Below are positions 1 to 6,283 of a stretch of 8,298 bases of DNA, in pieces. Position 1 is the stretch's first letter. The number at the start of each line of letters is the position of its first letter. The DNA comes from Oligoflexus sp. GTDB taxonomy: Bacteria > Bdellovibrionota_B > Oligoflexia > Oligoflexales > Oligoflexaceae. The stretch lies in the NCBI GenBank assembly GCA_030151925.1, contig JASLCY010000216.1, positions 1-8,298 of the forward strand, written 5' to 3'. A program made the position numbers and the translations under genes. The notes under the pieces are model-generated. The model saw only the letters and a program-made list of their open reading frames with translations. It was not told the DNA's origin and did no database searches.

Positions 1-548
1 TCCGCGTCGAGGGACCGTCGACGGCCTTGACGAGGCAGGCCATCGCCAATGCGGAAGTGGAAGTGAACCTGATCCTGCCGAAGTTCGACGCTCTGCCCGC
101 GAGTTTTGCCGGGAAAGTCAAAGACGTCCTGGCGCCGGCTCCCGCGCTGAGCGATACGTTCATCACCTTCATCTCCGCGAATCCCGGTGAGCAGCCTCAT
201 GTGATCGACAGGATCACGGGCGCCGAGGTCGTGAGGGCGGTTCCCTCCGGCTCCAACACCTTCGCCGCTGCCGAGGCCTACTGCACGCAGCTCGGCAACT
301 TCCGCGTCATCAGCCAGGGCACCCTGGAAAGCCTCTATCGCCACCAGCTCTATCTGAACAGCGAGGCGACCCTCGTGCTGGGGCTCGTCGTGAAATACCT
401 CACCGTCTGGGTCGATACGCCCACCAGGACGTCCACGGTCGCGTATTATGCGAACGTCGGCGATTACCCTACGAACCCCATGACGATCGCCACGCAGAAT
501 CCGACGTCGACGACGCAGATAGCGATCTGCGAAAAATTACCGGATTGA
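1..548 (+). CDS. C-terminal part of a probable exported protein with a C-type-lectin-like terminal domain (5' partial)
   Basis: The reading frame is open from the left edge (first full codon at base 3) to TGA at 546-548. The true start is therefore outside the window, and the TTG at 27 is not a convincing start because the frame continues upstream without a stop and no ribosome binding site stands out. About 181 residues are visible. The last ~110 residues have the layout of C-type-lectin-like end domains of invasin/intimin-type and related surface proteins: an A-E-A-Y-C helix (Cys at 282-284), then T-L-E-S-L-Y, a V-W-V-D-T strand, and a closing A-I-C-E-K strand (Cys at 528-530). The two cysteines, 82 residues apart, are the only ones visible and could form the domain's disulfide. 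The preceding ~70 residues are beta-rich with no motif I recognise. What is seen is the Cys pair and strand pattern. The fold is inferred by resemblance, and the ligand is unknown. No transmembrane segment is visible in this part. Confidence 0.6.
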   Translation, partial: RVEGPSTALTRQAIANAEVEVNLILPKFDALPASFAGKVKDVLAPAPALSDTFITFISANPGEQPHVIDRITGAEVVRAVPSGSNTFAAAEAYCTQLGNFRVISQGTLESLYRHQLYLNSEATLVLGLVVKYLTVWVDTPTRTSTVAYYANVGDYPTNPMTIATQNPTSTTQIAICEKLPD

Positions 549-642
549 AAGTTTTCTTCTTCGAAACACCAACTTATGCAACCTCTTCAAACGCCGATAA
601 GGCCCTGATCCGGTCCCGGTTGTTTGGAGAGGTCTTTCAATT

Positions 643-1899
643 ATGCCTGTACGTATCCCGGTTTCCCTCGCTCTGATTTCGCTGCTGCTCACGTCTTGCA
701 AGACGCTGGGGACCTTCGCCTCCCTGAAGGGCGATACGGGGCCTTCCAAGAGCGATCTGGGCCTCGGCATGAACGATGTCTCGATCCTCTTCCCCAATCA
801 TCAGAATCCCGCTTACCTCGCTCAGATGCCGAACCTTGCCGGCGCACGTGATCCGCATAGCTTCGACGAGACGGTGGCCAACACCGGCAGCGCGGGTTTT
901 ATCCCGGGCTGGGTCGGACAGGAGCTGGCAAACAATCTCCAAAACCGCCCGGCCGGTGATACGACCCCGGATACTGCGGGCCGTTTCGCGGCCACGGACC
1001 TCAAGGCCTTCCAGGTCGCCTCGATGCGGATCGATCCTTGCCCGAACGATCTGCAGGCGAAGGGCGACGACCAGCTCTGCGTCAGGCAGCTGCGAATCAT
1101 CTGGCAGGTGCAAACCCGCGAGCTGGGACCCTTCGCGATGGATCAGAACATCCACACGGTCCATCATCTGTCGGAAACCGAGTTCAGGGACATCCTCACG
1201 AAGCTGCGGGCGATGCACAGGGAGGGCAGCCTCGATACGATCGAGATGCCTCTCACGGTGCAGCCCGTCATTCAAAAAGAAGGCCCGCAGAGCCCTTACC
1301 TCAAAGGGGCGCTCAGCATCATCCATCGTTATGCGAGAGCGGATAACACGATGATCGTCGCCCTGCTCAGGCGCAACGACTTCGAAACGTGGAGCATGAC
1401 CACCCTCTCCGTCAACCCTACGACGGGCGGCCTGCTTCAACCGGCCTTGATCGGTGTGGTCCCGCCGCTCGCAGGAGGGGAGGCGCCGCGCGTGCAGAAT
1501 TTCTCCGCCAATCGGCAGTCGGGCAGCAGTTTTCTGCTGGTCTTTCCCAAGAGCGCCTCGCCGGACTCCATCGCCGTCGATGCCGCGGCATCGATTCCCA
1601 ACGCCCATGCGTTCGAGAACCCGCGGCTCCACAATCCTTTGACGACCGACTGCTCGAGCTGCCATCAGGCTGCGCATCTTTCTCAGGCCGAGAAGTATCT
1701 GAGTTCGCTCAGCCCGGACGAGGCCGCGAAGAATATGTATGCGTCCAAGACCTGGAATACCAAGCCGCTGCTTCCCGATCCATCGGATCGGACCTCGCTG
1801 CAGATGTTCAGCTTCAACGCCGGCCTTCCCAAAGTCAGCCCGCGCGTGGCGAACGAAACCGCGAACGTCCTCGATTATCTGCTGTCGCACGGCCTGTGA
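643..1899 (+). CDS. Outer-membrane-type lipoprotein with one C-terminal haem-binding CxxCH motif
   Basis: A 418-aa protein. GGAGAGG at 626-632 lies 10 nt before the ATG, which fixes the start. Residues 2-18 form a positively charged, hydrophobic signal peptide ending in the lipobox L16-T17-S18-Cys19, so export, lipidation at Cys19 and cleavage by signal peptidase II are expected. Lys20 at +2 is not the Asp inner-membrane retention signal known from enterobacteria, so the outer membrane is likely. Residues 20-320 match no family I can name. Near the end, Cys337-S-S-Cys340-His341 is a c-type haem attachment motif. It is followed by an amphipathic tail that includes a Q-M-F-S-F segment, where the Met could be the distal haem ligand, and a final N-V-L-D-Y-L helix, as in small cytochrome c domains. 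A role in periplasmic electron transfer is inferred. No partner oxidase or dehydrogenase is nearby. The gene ends 1 bp from the convergent gene. Alternatively, the motif could bind another metal or be structural. Confidence 0.8.
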   Translation: MPVRIPVSLALISLLLTSCKTLGTFASLKGDTGPSKSDLGLGMNDVSILFPNHQNPAYLAQMPNLAGARDPHSFDETVANTGSAGFIPGWVGQELANNLQNRPAGDTTPDTAGRFAATDLKAFQVASMRIDPCPNDLQAKGDDQLCVRQLRIIWQVQTRELGPFAMDQNIHTVHHLSETEFRDILTKLRAMHREGSLDTIEMPLTVQPVIQKEGPQSPYLKGALSIIHRYARADNTMIVALLRRNDFETWSMTTLSVNPTTGGLLQPALIGVVPPLAGGEAPRVQNFSANRQSGSSFLLVFPKSASPDSIAVDAAASIPNAHAFENPRLHNPLTTDCSSCHQAAHLSQAEKYLSSLSPDEAAKNMYASKTWNTKPLLPDPSDRTSLQMFSFNAGLPKVSPRVANETANVLDYLLSHGL

Positions 1900-1900
1900 T

Positions 1901-2440
1901 TCAGTTCTGCCGCGAGATCTCGCGAAGAAGGCGGGTATCCTGCCAGACCAGGGAGGGCTCGCCCGTCGGCGCCGTCTGCCATTCGAGAGTCACGTTCTTG
2001 TCGAAGAGGGCGGGCGAGTTGCGCGGAAGGGAGAGTGCGGAGGAACGTTCGATCGAAGCCTTGCTCGCTGCCAAAGCCGGGCTGCGGTAAACGCAGCGAT
2101 AGAGCCGGTCGTTGTTGAAGGAGAGGACCAGAGTGCCCTTCTGCTCGCCGAACGGATAGTTGACGGCGGTGATGGTCTTATCGATATGGCCCACGTGCGT
2201 GAAGCTGCGTTTGACCTTCTTCTCCGCGGTCACTTCCCATTCGATATTCTGCCAGTTCAAATAATTCAGGACGGCCTCCTGATTCTCGAAACTATGCAGT
2301 TTATCGATCATCTTCCCCGGGCGGGGGATCTTGATCGAATAGAAGACGTCGAAGAAGAACGAAGACTTGCGGAAGGCGACGGCCAGCGGTCCCGAAACGA
2401 CGATAAGGGCACTCAAGATGTAGGTGGACCGACGGCTCAT
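1901..2440 (-). CDS. Small membrane-anchored protein of unknown function
   Basis: A 179-aa protein that I do not recognise. It starts at ATG 2438-2440. The only purine-rich stretch upstream is an AAGGGT-like element about a dozen bases away, so the ribosome binding site is weak. Residues ~6-23 are hydrophobic after two arginines, which fits an N-terminal membrane anchor or an uncleaved signal. The remainder alternates short hydrophobic and charged stretches, probably beta-rich and outside the cytoplasmic membrane, with one cysteine and no catalytic signature. It follows the diguanylate cyclase gene by 104 bp on the same strand. That gap holds a possible promoter of its own, so co-transcription is uncertain. 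Its stop codon is 1 bp from the end of the convergent lipoprotein gene. The reading frame is supported by the tight packing and by the signal-anchor composition. Confidence 0.65.
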   Translation of the reverse strand: MSRRSTYILSALIVVSGPLAVAFRKSSFFFDVFYSIKIPRPGKMIDKLHSFENQEAVLNYLNWQNIEWEVTAEKKVKRSFTHVGHIDKTITAVNYPFGEQKGTLVLSFNNDRLYRCVYRSPALAASKASIERSSALSLPRNSPALFDKNVTLEWQTAPTGEPSLVWQDTRLLREISRQN

Positions 2441-2476
2441 GGAAACTCAGACCCTTTGGTGCGACGACCGGTCTCT

Positions 2477-2506
2477 ATAGTAACCGTCATCGGCTCCGTT
2501 AATCAA
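2477..2506 (-). promoter_or_regulatory. Possible sigma-70-type promoter for the 2440-1901 gene
   Basis: On the minus strand TTGATT (2501-2506) is followed after 18 bp by TACTAT (2477-2482). Each hexamer matches the consensus at four of six positions. Transcription would begin near 2470, leaving a leader of about 30 nt. This is a weak match chosen by eye. Confidence 0.3.
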
Positions 2507-2544
2507 CGTAAACCGATCTCTCTCGTCCGAGGCCTGTTTCGGAG

Positions 2545-3534
2545 TTACGTGGGGGTGCGGGGGGTGACGATGATGTCCTTGCCGTCATGGATAGAAACGA
2601 GGTTACGGCCGCTGTGCTTGCACTCGTAGAGCGCGAGGTCGGCTCGTGCCATCGTCTCCGTGTAGGTCTCGGTGCCGACGTGAATCGCGGCCACGCCGCA
2701 GCTCATGGTCACGGGGATATGGCGGTCTTCATAGGTGATGACTTCGTTCTGGATGGCGTTCCGCAGCTTGTTCGCCGCGACGGCCGCATTCTCGGCGTTC
2801 GTCGCCGGGAGGATGACCAGGAACTCCTCGCCACCGTAACGGCAGCAGACGTCGGTCTTGCGGAAGCTCTGCTTCATGATCCTGGCGACGATCTTCAGCA
2901 CATGGTCGCCGGCCTGGTGGCCGAAACCGTCGTTGATCTTCTTGAAGAAGTCGATATCGCACATGACCAGCGAGATGGGGAAGCGCTCGGCCGGCGGCAT
3001 CGCCTCCATCCTCGCGATCTGGCTCGTGAGGAATTCCTCGAAGTAGGCGCGCGTGAACAGGCTCGTGAGCGGATCGGTGATCGATTGGATCGCCTTGCTC
3101 TTGTATTGGTCCTGGAGCATCGTCTCCGCGGTCACGTTCCGGATGAGGATGAACGCGCCCAGCTTCAGGCGGGACTCCGGTTCGATGAAAGGATGGACGC
3201 CGAGGATGAGGTTCAGGGGATCCGACTGGCCCGAGACGTTGCCGGTGACTTCGTCGATCCGAATGGTGCTGTCGTACTGGAGGAGCTCGTTGAAGCCCAT
3301 CTTCACGCCATCGACCTGGAAGGTCATGATGTTGTCGATGTTCTCGACCTTGAGGAGCTGGCGGGTGGTCTGGCCCACGAGCTGGGCCAGCATCTGGTTG
3401 GCTTTGATGATACGGCCATTGATATCGATGACGACGAAAGCGTCGATCAATACCTTCGCGAACGCTTCAAACTTCGCGAACTCGGTTTGAATCGTCGCTT
3501 TACTCGTATCGAGTTTAATGACCGCTTGTGACAT
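2545..3534 (-). CDS. PAS-GGDEF diguanylate cyclase
   Basis: A 329-aa cytoplasmic enzyme expected to make cyclic di-GMP from two GTP. Residues ~20-137 form a PAS-like sensory domain (F-V-V-I-D-I-N-G-R-I-I-K-A-N is typical of its start). Residues ~150-315 are a complete GGDEF domain: D154-P-L-T-S, metal-binding Asp193 in C-D-I-D-F-F-K, N201-D-G-F-G-H-x-x-G-D210, the active-site loop G234-G-E-E-F238, and A-L-Y-E-C-K-x-S-G-R-N at 301-311. Arg225-K-T-Asp228 lies exactly five residues before GGEEF, so the allosteric I-site for product inhibition is kept. No transmembrane segment or EAL/HD-GYP domain is present, so the input is probably a soluble signal or a partner protein. AGGGTGG on the minus strand, 9 nt before ATG (3532-3534), fixes the start and sits inside an inverted repeat. 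The gene follows the STAS protein by 42 bp, suggesting one operon. The PAS ligand is unknown. Confidence 0.95.
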   Translation of the reverse strand: MSQAVIKLDTSKATIQTEFAKFEAFAKVLIDAFVVIDINGRIIKANQMLAQLVGQTTRQLLKVENIDNIMTFQVDGVKMGFNELLQYDSTIRIDEVTGNVSGQSDPLNLILGVHPFIEPESRLKLGAFILIRNVTAETMLQDQYKSKAIQSITDPLTSLFTRAYFEEFLTSQIARMEAMPPAERFPISLVMCDIDFFKKINDGFGHQAGDHVLKIVARIMKQSFRKTDVCCRYGGEEFLVILPATNAENAAVAANKLRNAIQNEVITYEDRHIPVTMSCGVAAIHVGTETYTETMARADLALYECKHSGRNLVSIHDGKDIIVTPRTPT

Positions 3535-3535
3535 A

Positions 3536-3559
3536 AAGCTTAACCACCCTATTAAGCTT
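3536..3559 (-). repeat. Perfect 8-bp inverted repeat enclosing the cyclase ribosome binding site
   Basis: On the minus strand the arms AAGCTTAA (3552-3559) and TTAAGCTT (3536-3543) are exact reverse complements separated by 8 nt (TAGGGTGG), which contains the Shine-Dalgarno sequence. The second arm ends one base before the ATG at 3534. It can be read as an mRNA hairpin over the initiation region or as a 24-bp operator. There is no T-tract after it, so it is not an intrinsic terminator. Confidence 0.6.
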
Positions 3560-3576
3560 GTTTCTTGACTAAGATA

Positions 3577-4056
3577 TTAAGCCGCGAGGAACGCAAAGTA
3601 CTCTTCTTCCATCTCCGCGAGCTCCATCTGCGCCTGGCACTCGGGGCAAGGCTTGGCCGGAAGCTCGACGTCGGGGCTCGCCGGCAGGGTCTTGCCCGCC
3701 TCGAAGAGCACCGTCTCCTCGTGCCCGCAAGCGTCGCAGATATAGACGCCGAACACGGATTGGATCATGGCGTTGCCCTTGAAGCTCGGGATCATGTTCA
3801 TCTGCATGACGATGTCGCCCGTGCATTCCTGGAATACGATCTGGCGAGGCGATTTCTGCAGCTCGCGCATGAAGTTGATCCAGCTCCGCACGCCGCAGCT
3901 GTTCACGGCGCCGGTATTGCGAAAGTTGAAGACGATATGAGAGCCGAGTTTCGGAAGCAGCTGCGCGAGGTGAACTTCGGCCTCAGCGTCGATAGGTCCC
4001 TCGTAGCCGATGAGATCCCAACCCTCGCGTTGCACCATTTGTATGCTAATGCCCAT
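3577..4056 (-). CDS. STAS-like regulatory protein with C-terminal zinc ribbon
   Basis: A 159-aa protein. The ATG at 4054-4056 is preferred because AAGAGGA (4062-4068) lies 5 nt before it. An in-frame GTG at 4110 has no such site and would add 18 poorly conserved-looking residues. Residues ~1-100 look like a STAS (anti-anti-sigma-type) domain: a G-P-I-D strand turn near 19-23, a V-F-N-F-R strand, and V-N52-S53-C54-G55 where SpoIIAA-like proteins have D-S-S-G. The usual phosphoacceptor Ser is therefore Cys54, and regulation by Ser phosphorylation at that site looks lost. The segment around N-M-I-P-S-F (88-92) resembles STAS proteins of delta-type bacteria. Residues 107-140 hold C107-x2-C110 and C137-x2-C140, a probable zinc ribbon. 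A regulatory role in the cytoplasm is inferred, possibly acting on the cyclase encoded 42 bp downstream. The binding partner is unknown. Confidence 0.8.
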   Translation of the reverse strand: MGISIQMVQREGWDLIGYEGPIDAEAEVHLAQLLPKLGSHIVFNFRNTGAVNSCGVRSWINFMRELQKSPRQIVFQECTGDIVMQMNMIPSFKGNAMIQSVFGVYICDACGHEETVLFEAGKTLPASPDVELPAKPCPECQAQMELAEMEEEYFAFLAA

Positions 4057-4061
4057 AGTTT

Positions 4062-4068
4062 TCCTCTT
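4062..4068 (-). promoter_or_regulatory. Ribosome binding site that decides the STAS protein start
   Basis: AAGAGGA on the minus strand, 5 nt before ATG 4056. It supports this start over the in-frame GTG at 4110. Confidence 0.7.
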
Positions 4069-4080
4069 GATTCCGCAGAC

Positions 4081-4086
4081 TTTATA
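4081..4086 (-). promoter_or_regulatory. Possible -10 element for the STAS-cyclase operon
   Basis: TATAAA on the minus strand, placed so that transcription would begin about 18 nt before the STAS start codon. The hexamer 17 bp upstream (TGCCGA) is not a convincing -35. The promoter must lie in this stretch if the speA terminator at 4141-4165 is efficient. Confidence 0.35.
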
Positions 4087-4131
4087 CGTCCTTAAGATCT
4101 GGATCGGCACCTCGGCTAAATCCTTGAGGGC

Positions 4132-4165
4132 AAAATGAAAAGGGGTCCCCCGGTGGGGGACCCCT
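4132..4165 (-). terminator. Strong intrinsic terminator of speA
   Basis: A perfect 11-bp GC-rich stem lies between 4141-4151 and 4155-4165 (AGGGGTCCCCC and GGGGGACCCCT) with a 3-nt loop. On the minus strand it is followed by TTTCATTTT (from 4140 down to 4132), a U-rich tail. It begins 22 nt after the speA stop codon. On the plus strand no T-tract follows, so it works in one direction only. Confidence 0.92.
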
Positions 4166-4187
4166 CGAAACGATTAACTATTCGGAA

Positions 4188-6107
4188 TTACTTGCCTTCT
4201 CTCAGGTAAGGTGAAGACGCAAGATACTCTTCCAATTTACGTTTAATAGCCTCGCCCTCGTTGTCGGTAATGACTTCCTTACCGACCGAGGTCGCTATTT
4301 GGCGATTGATGCTCTCCCACATCAGGGGCATCTCGTAGTTGCGGCTGGTGAGGAGCTCTTCGATCGGGTCGCCGACCGTGGTCTTGGCGATTTCCCAACG
4401 ACCGTCCTCGCGCATGTTGATCTCGGCCTCGTTGATCGCGCCGAAGAGGTTGTGCTCGTTCGCGAGGCTCTCCTGGTACGCGCCCACGAGGAAGAAGCCG
4501 AGGTAGTAAGGCTTCGACGAGGGCGAGTGGAGATCGAGGACCGAACGCGAATCGCTGCGGTCGATGAACTGCTCGAGGCAGCCGTCCGAGTCGCAGGTGA
4601 TGTCGACGATGGTCGCCTTGTGGGTCGGCTTCTTCTCGTGGTGCGAGAGGGGGATGACCGGGAAGAGCTGGTCGATCGCCCAGGAGTCCGGGATCGATTG
4701 GAAGAGCGAGAAGTTCGCCAGGAACTTGCTCACCATGCGGGCCTGGAGGTTCTGGAACTCTTCCGGCTGGTGCTTCTCGTAGGAGGAGAAGAACAGCGCG
4801 CGGCGGCAGATGCGGTAGAAGAGCTGCTCGGCGGTCGCGCGGTCCTGCAGGCTCACGTAGCCGAGGTTGAAGAGCGTGAACATCTCTTCGTAGTATTCGA
4901 TCGCGTCGTGGTAGTATTCCACGAAGTTCTTGCGGGTGATGTTCTCGAGGATGTAGTTCAGCTCCGCGAGGCCCTTCTGGTGGGGCTTCACGTCGATGAG
5001 CGGATCGTACATGCCGGAGGACGAGAAGCTCTCGGTGCTCTGCACTTCGCGGACGTCGGCGATGACCACCGAGTGGTAGGCCGCGATCACGCGGCCGCTT
5101 TCCGTCACGATCTGCGGGCACGCGGTGCCTTCGTTCTTGCAGACCTCGCCGATCTCGTAGATGACGTCGTTCGCCATCTCCTGGAGCGAGTAGTTCGCGC
5201 TCGAGGCGAAGGAGGTCTTGCTGCCGTCATAGTCGACGCCGACGCCGCCGCCGATGTTCAGGCAGAAGGGCTTGAAGCCCATCTTGTGGACCTTGGAATA
5301 AACGCGCGAGGCTTCCTTGATCGCGTTCTTGATGCGCTTGATCTCGGTGACCTGCGAGCCGATGTGGAAGTGGAGCATGTAGAGCTTGTCCGAGAGGCCG
5401 GCCTCGGCGAGCATGTTGAGGCACTGGAGCACCTCGATCGTCGTGAGGCCGAACTTCGAGCTCTCGCCGGACGACTTCGCCCACTTGCCCGAGCCGCGGC
5501 TGTAGAGCTTCACGCGGATGCCGACGTGCGGGCAGTTCTTCGGATCGGTCTTCGCCTGGTCGATGATCATCTGCAGCTCGTCCGGGCCTTCGACGACGAG
5601 GACCACGTTCTTGCCTATGCCCTTGGCGATGAAGCCGAGGTCGATGAACTCGCTGTCCTTGAAGCCGTTGCAGACGAAGAGGGCTTCGGGGGCGAGATCG
5701 TAGCTGAGGGCCGCGATGAACTCCGGCTTCGAGCCGACTTCGAGGCCGTAGTTGTATTTGTGGCCGTATTTGACGACGTTATCGATGAATTCGCGGCGCT
5801 GGTTCACCTTGAAAGGGAAAACCGCGCGGTGGCTGCCTTGATAGTTATATTCCCACATCGCTTCCTTGAAGGCCGAGTGGAGGCGGGCGATCTGGTTATC
5901 GATGATCTGCGGGAAACGCAGGATCATCGGCGGGTGGATGCCGAGGGTCTTGGCCTTCATGATCGCCTCGGGCAGGTCGATCGTCAGGTGTTCTTCTCCG
6001 GTCGGGTGGCAAACGACGTTACCGTTGTCGGCAATGCTAAAGTAGCCTGCGCCCCAGCCATCGATGCCGTAGAGCTCACGGGCTTCCTGTATCTGTTGAA
6101 TATTCAT
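4188..6107 (-). CDS. speA: Biosynthetic arginine decarboxylase
   Basis: A 639-aa, full-length PLP enzyme of the alanine-racemase-fold arginine decarboxylases (E. coli SpeA is about 658 aa). It converts L-arginine to agmatine and CO2 as the first step of the agmatine route to putrescine and spermidine, in the cytoplasm. Visible signatures are F-P-F-K100-V-N-Q with the PLP-binding lysine, H-F-H-I-G-S-Q at 246-252, the phosphate-binding G-G-G-x-G-x-D-Y-D-G-S at 286-296, T-E-S-G-R at 335-339, and C505-D-S-D-G509, where the Cys-Asp pair belongs to the active site contributed across the dimer. GGGGGA about 8 nt before ATG (6105-6107) fixes the start. The gene is transcribed alone and ends at a strong terminator. 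It is divergent from rsmD across a short shared region with a palindrome. Agmatinase or agmatine deiminase genes, needed to complete putrescine synthesis, are not in the window. Confidence 0.97.
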   Translation of the reverse strand: MNIQQIQEARELYGIDGWGAGYFSIADNGNVVCHPTGEEHLTIDLPEAIMKAKTLGIHPPMILRFPQIIDNQIARLHSAFKEAMWEYNYQGSHRAVFPFKVNQRREFIDNVVKYGHKYNYGLEVGSKPEFIAALSYDLAPEALFVCNGFKDSEFIDLGFIAKGIGKNVVLVVEGPDELQMIIDQAKTDPKNCPHVGIRVKLYSRGSGKWAKSSGESSKFGLTTIEVLQCLNMLAEAGLSDKLYMLHFHIGSQVTEIKRIKNAIKEASRVYSKVHKMGFKPFCLNIGGGVGVDYDGSKTSFASSANYSLQEMANDVIYEIGEVCKNEGTACPQIVTESGRVIAAYHSVVIADVREVQSTESFSSSGMYDPLIDVKPHQKGLAELNYILENITRKNFVEYYHDAIEYYEEMFTLFNLGYVSLQDRATAEQLFYRICRRALFFSSYEKHQPEEFQNLQARMVSKFLANFSLFQSIPDSWAIDQLFPVIPLSHHEKKPTHKATIVDITCDSDGCLEQFIDRSDSRSVLDLHSPSSKPYYLGFFLVGAYQESLANEHNLFGAINEAEINMREDGRWEIAKTTVGDPIEELLTSRNYEMPLMWESINRQIATSVGKEVITDNEGEAIKRKLEEYLASSPYLREGK

Positions 6108-6132
6108 GGCTTTTCCCCCGCCAAAAGAGACA

Positions 6133-6150
6133 TAAAGTAGCGATACTTTA
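6133..6150. promoter_or_regulatory. 18-bp palindrome between speA and rsmD (candidate operator)
   Basis: TAAAGTA (6133-6139) and TACTTTA (6144-6150) are exact reverse complements with a GCGA spacer. The palindrome lies 26 bp upstream of the speA start codon and just upstream of the TATAAT at 6153-6158. It would cover the expected speA transcription start and the -35/-10 spacer of a plus-strand promoter, a position suited to a repressor. Confidence 0.45.
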
Positions 6151-6156
6151 GTTATA
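6151..6156 (-). promoter_or_regulatory. Possible -10 element for speA
   Basis: TATAAC on the minus strand (five of six consensus positions), with TTGGGC 16 bp upstream (6173-6178) as a poor -35. Transcription would start near 6144, inside the palindrome, giving a leader of about 37 nt that contains GGGGGA. It overlaps the plus-strand TATAAT. Confidence 0.35.
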
Positions 6157-6158
6157 AT
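6153..6158 (+). promoter_or_regulatory. Possible -10 element for rsmD-coaD
   Basis: A perfect TATAAT. The nearest -35-like word, GAGACA (6127-6132), is 20 bp away, which is too far for a standard spacer. Predicted transcription starts near 6165, almost at the in-frame ATG of 6167 and about 120 nt before the preferred rsmD start at 6284. Confidence 0.4.
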
Positions 6159-6283
6159 CCCGCAAAATGCAAGCCCAAATATGCGAAGTTCATAAGAAAT
6201 TTCGCGATTTGGGGCGGCCTTACGCTCGGCTGGACAACTGGGTTCTCACGCAACTACATTGGAGGCATGAGAGCGAGGAAGAG

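Noticed and set aside
593..600. GCCGATAA, identical to the -10 consensus of flagellar sigma-28 promoters, 42 bp before the lipoprotein gene
   Set aside because: No TAAA-like -35 lies at the required ~15-bp spacing (574-577 is TTAT), and an 8-mer match somewhere in a window of this size on two strands is not rare.
637..1890. A 417-codon open frame antisense to the CxxCH lipoprotein gene
   Set aside because: It is Arg/Gly-rich low-information protein typical of the shadow of a GC-rich gene. The plus-strand frame has a lipoprotein signal, a ribosome binding site and a CxxCH motif.
2526..2543. A 5-bp inverted repeat (TCCGA / TCGGA) after the diguanylate cyclase gene as a terminator
   Set aside because: The stem is short, and no T-tract follows on the minus strand.
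2587..3531. A 314-codon open frame antisense to the diguanylate cyclase
   Set aside because: It is a shadow frame of a gene with full GGDEF motifs, and its product is an Asp/Glu/Arg-rich composition without domains.
4057..4110. An upstream GTG start (4110) for the STAS protein
   Set aside because: It has no ribosome binding site, and ATG 4056 has a good one at 5-nt spacing. The extra residues do not fit the domain start, and the frame would cover the -10-like TATAAA.
4299..6140. A 613-codon open frame antisense to speA
   Set aside because: Its product is an extreme Ala/Val/Leu/Asp/Glu/Arg mixture without motifs. It exists because of the GC-rich third positions of speA, whose family motifs are unmistakable.
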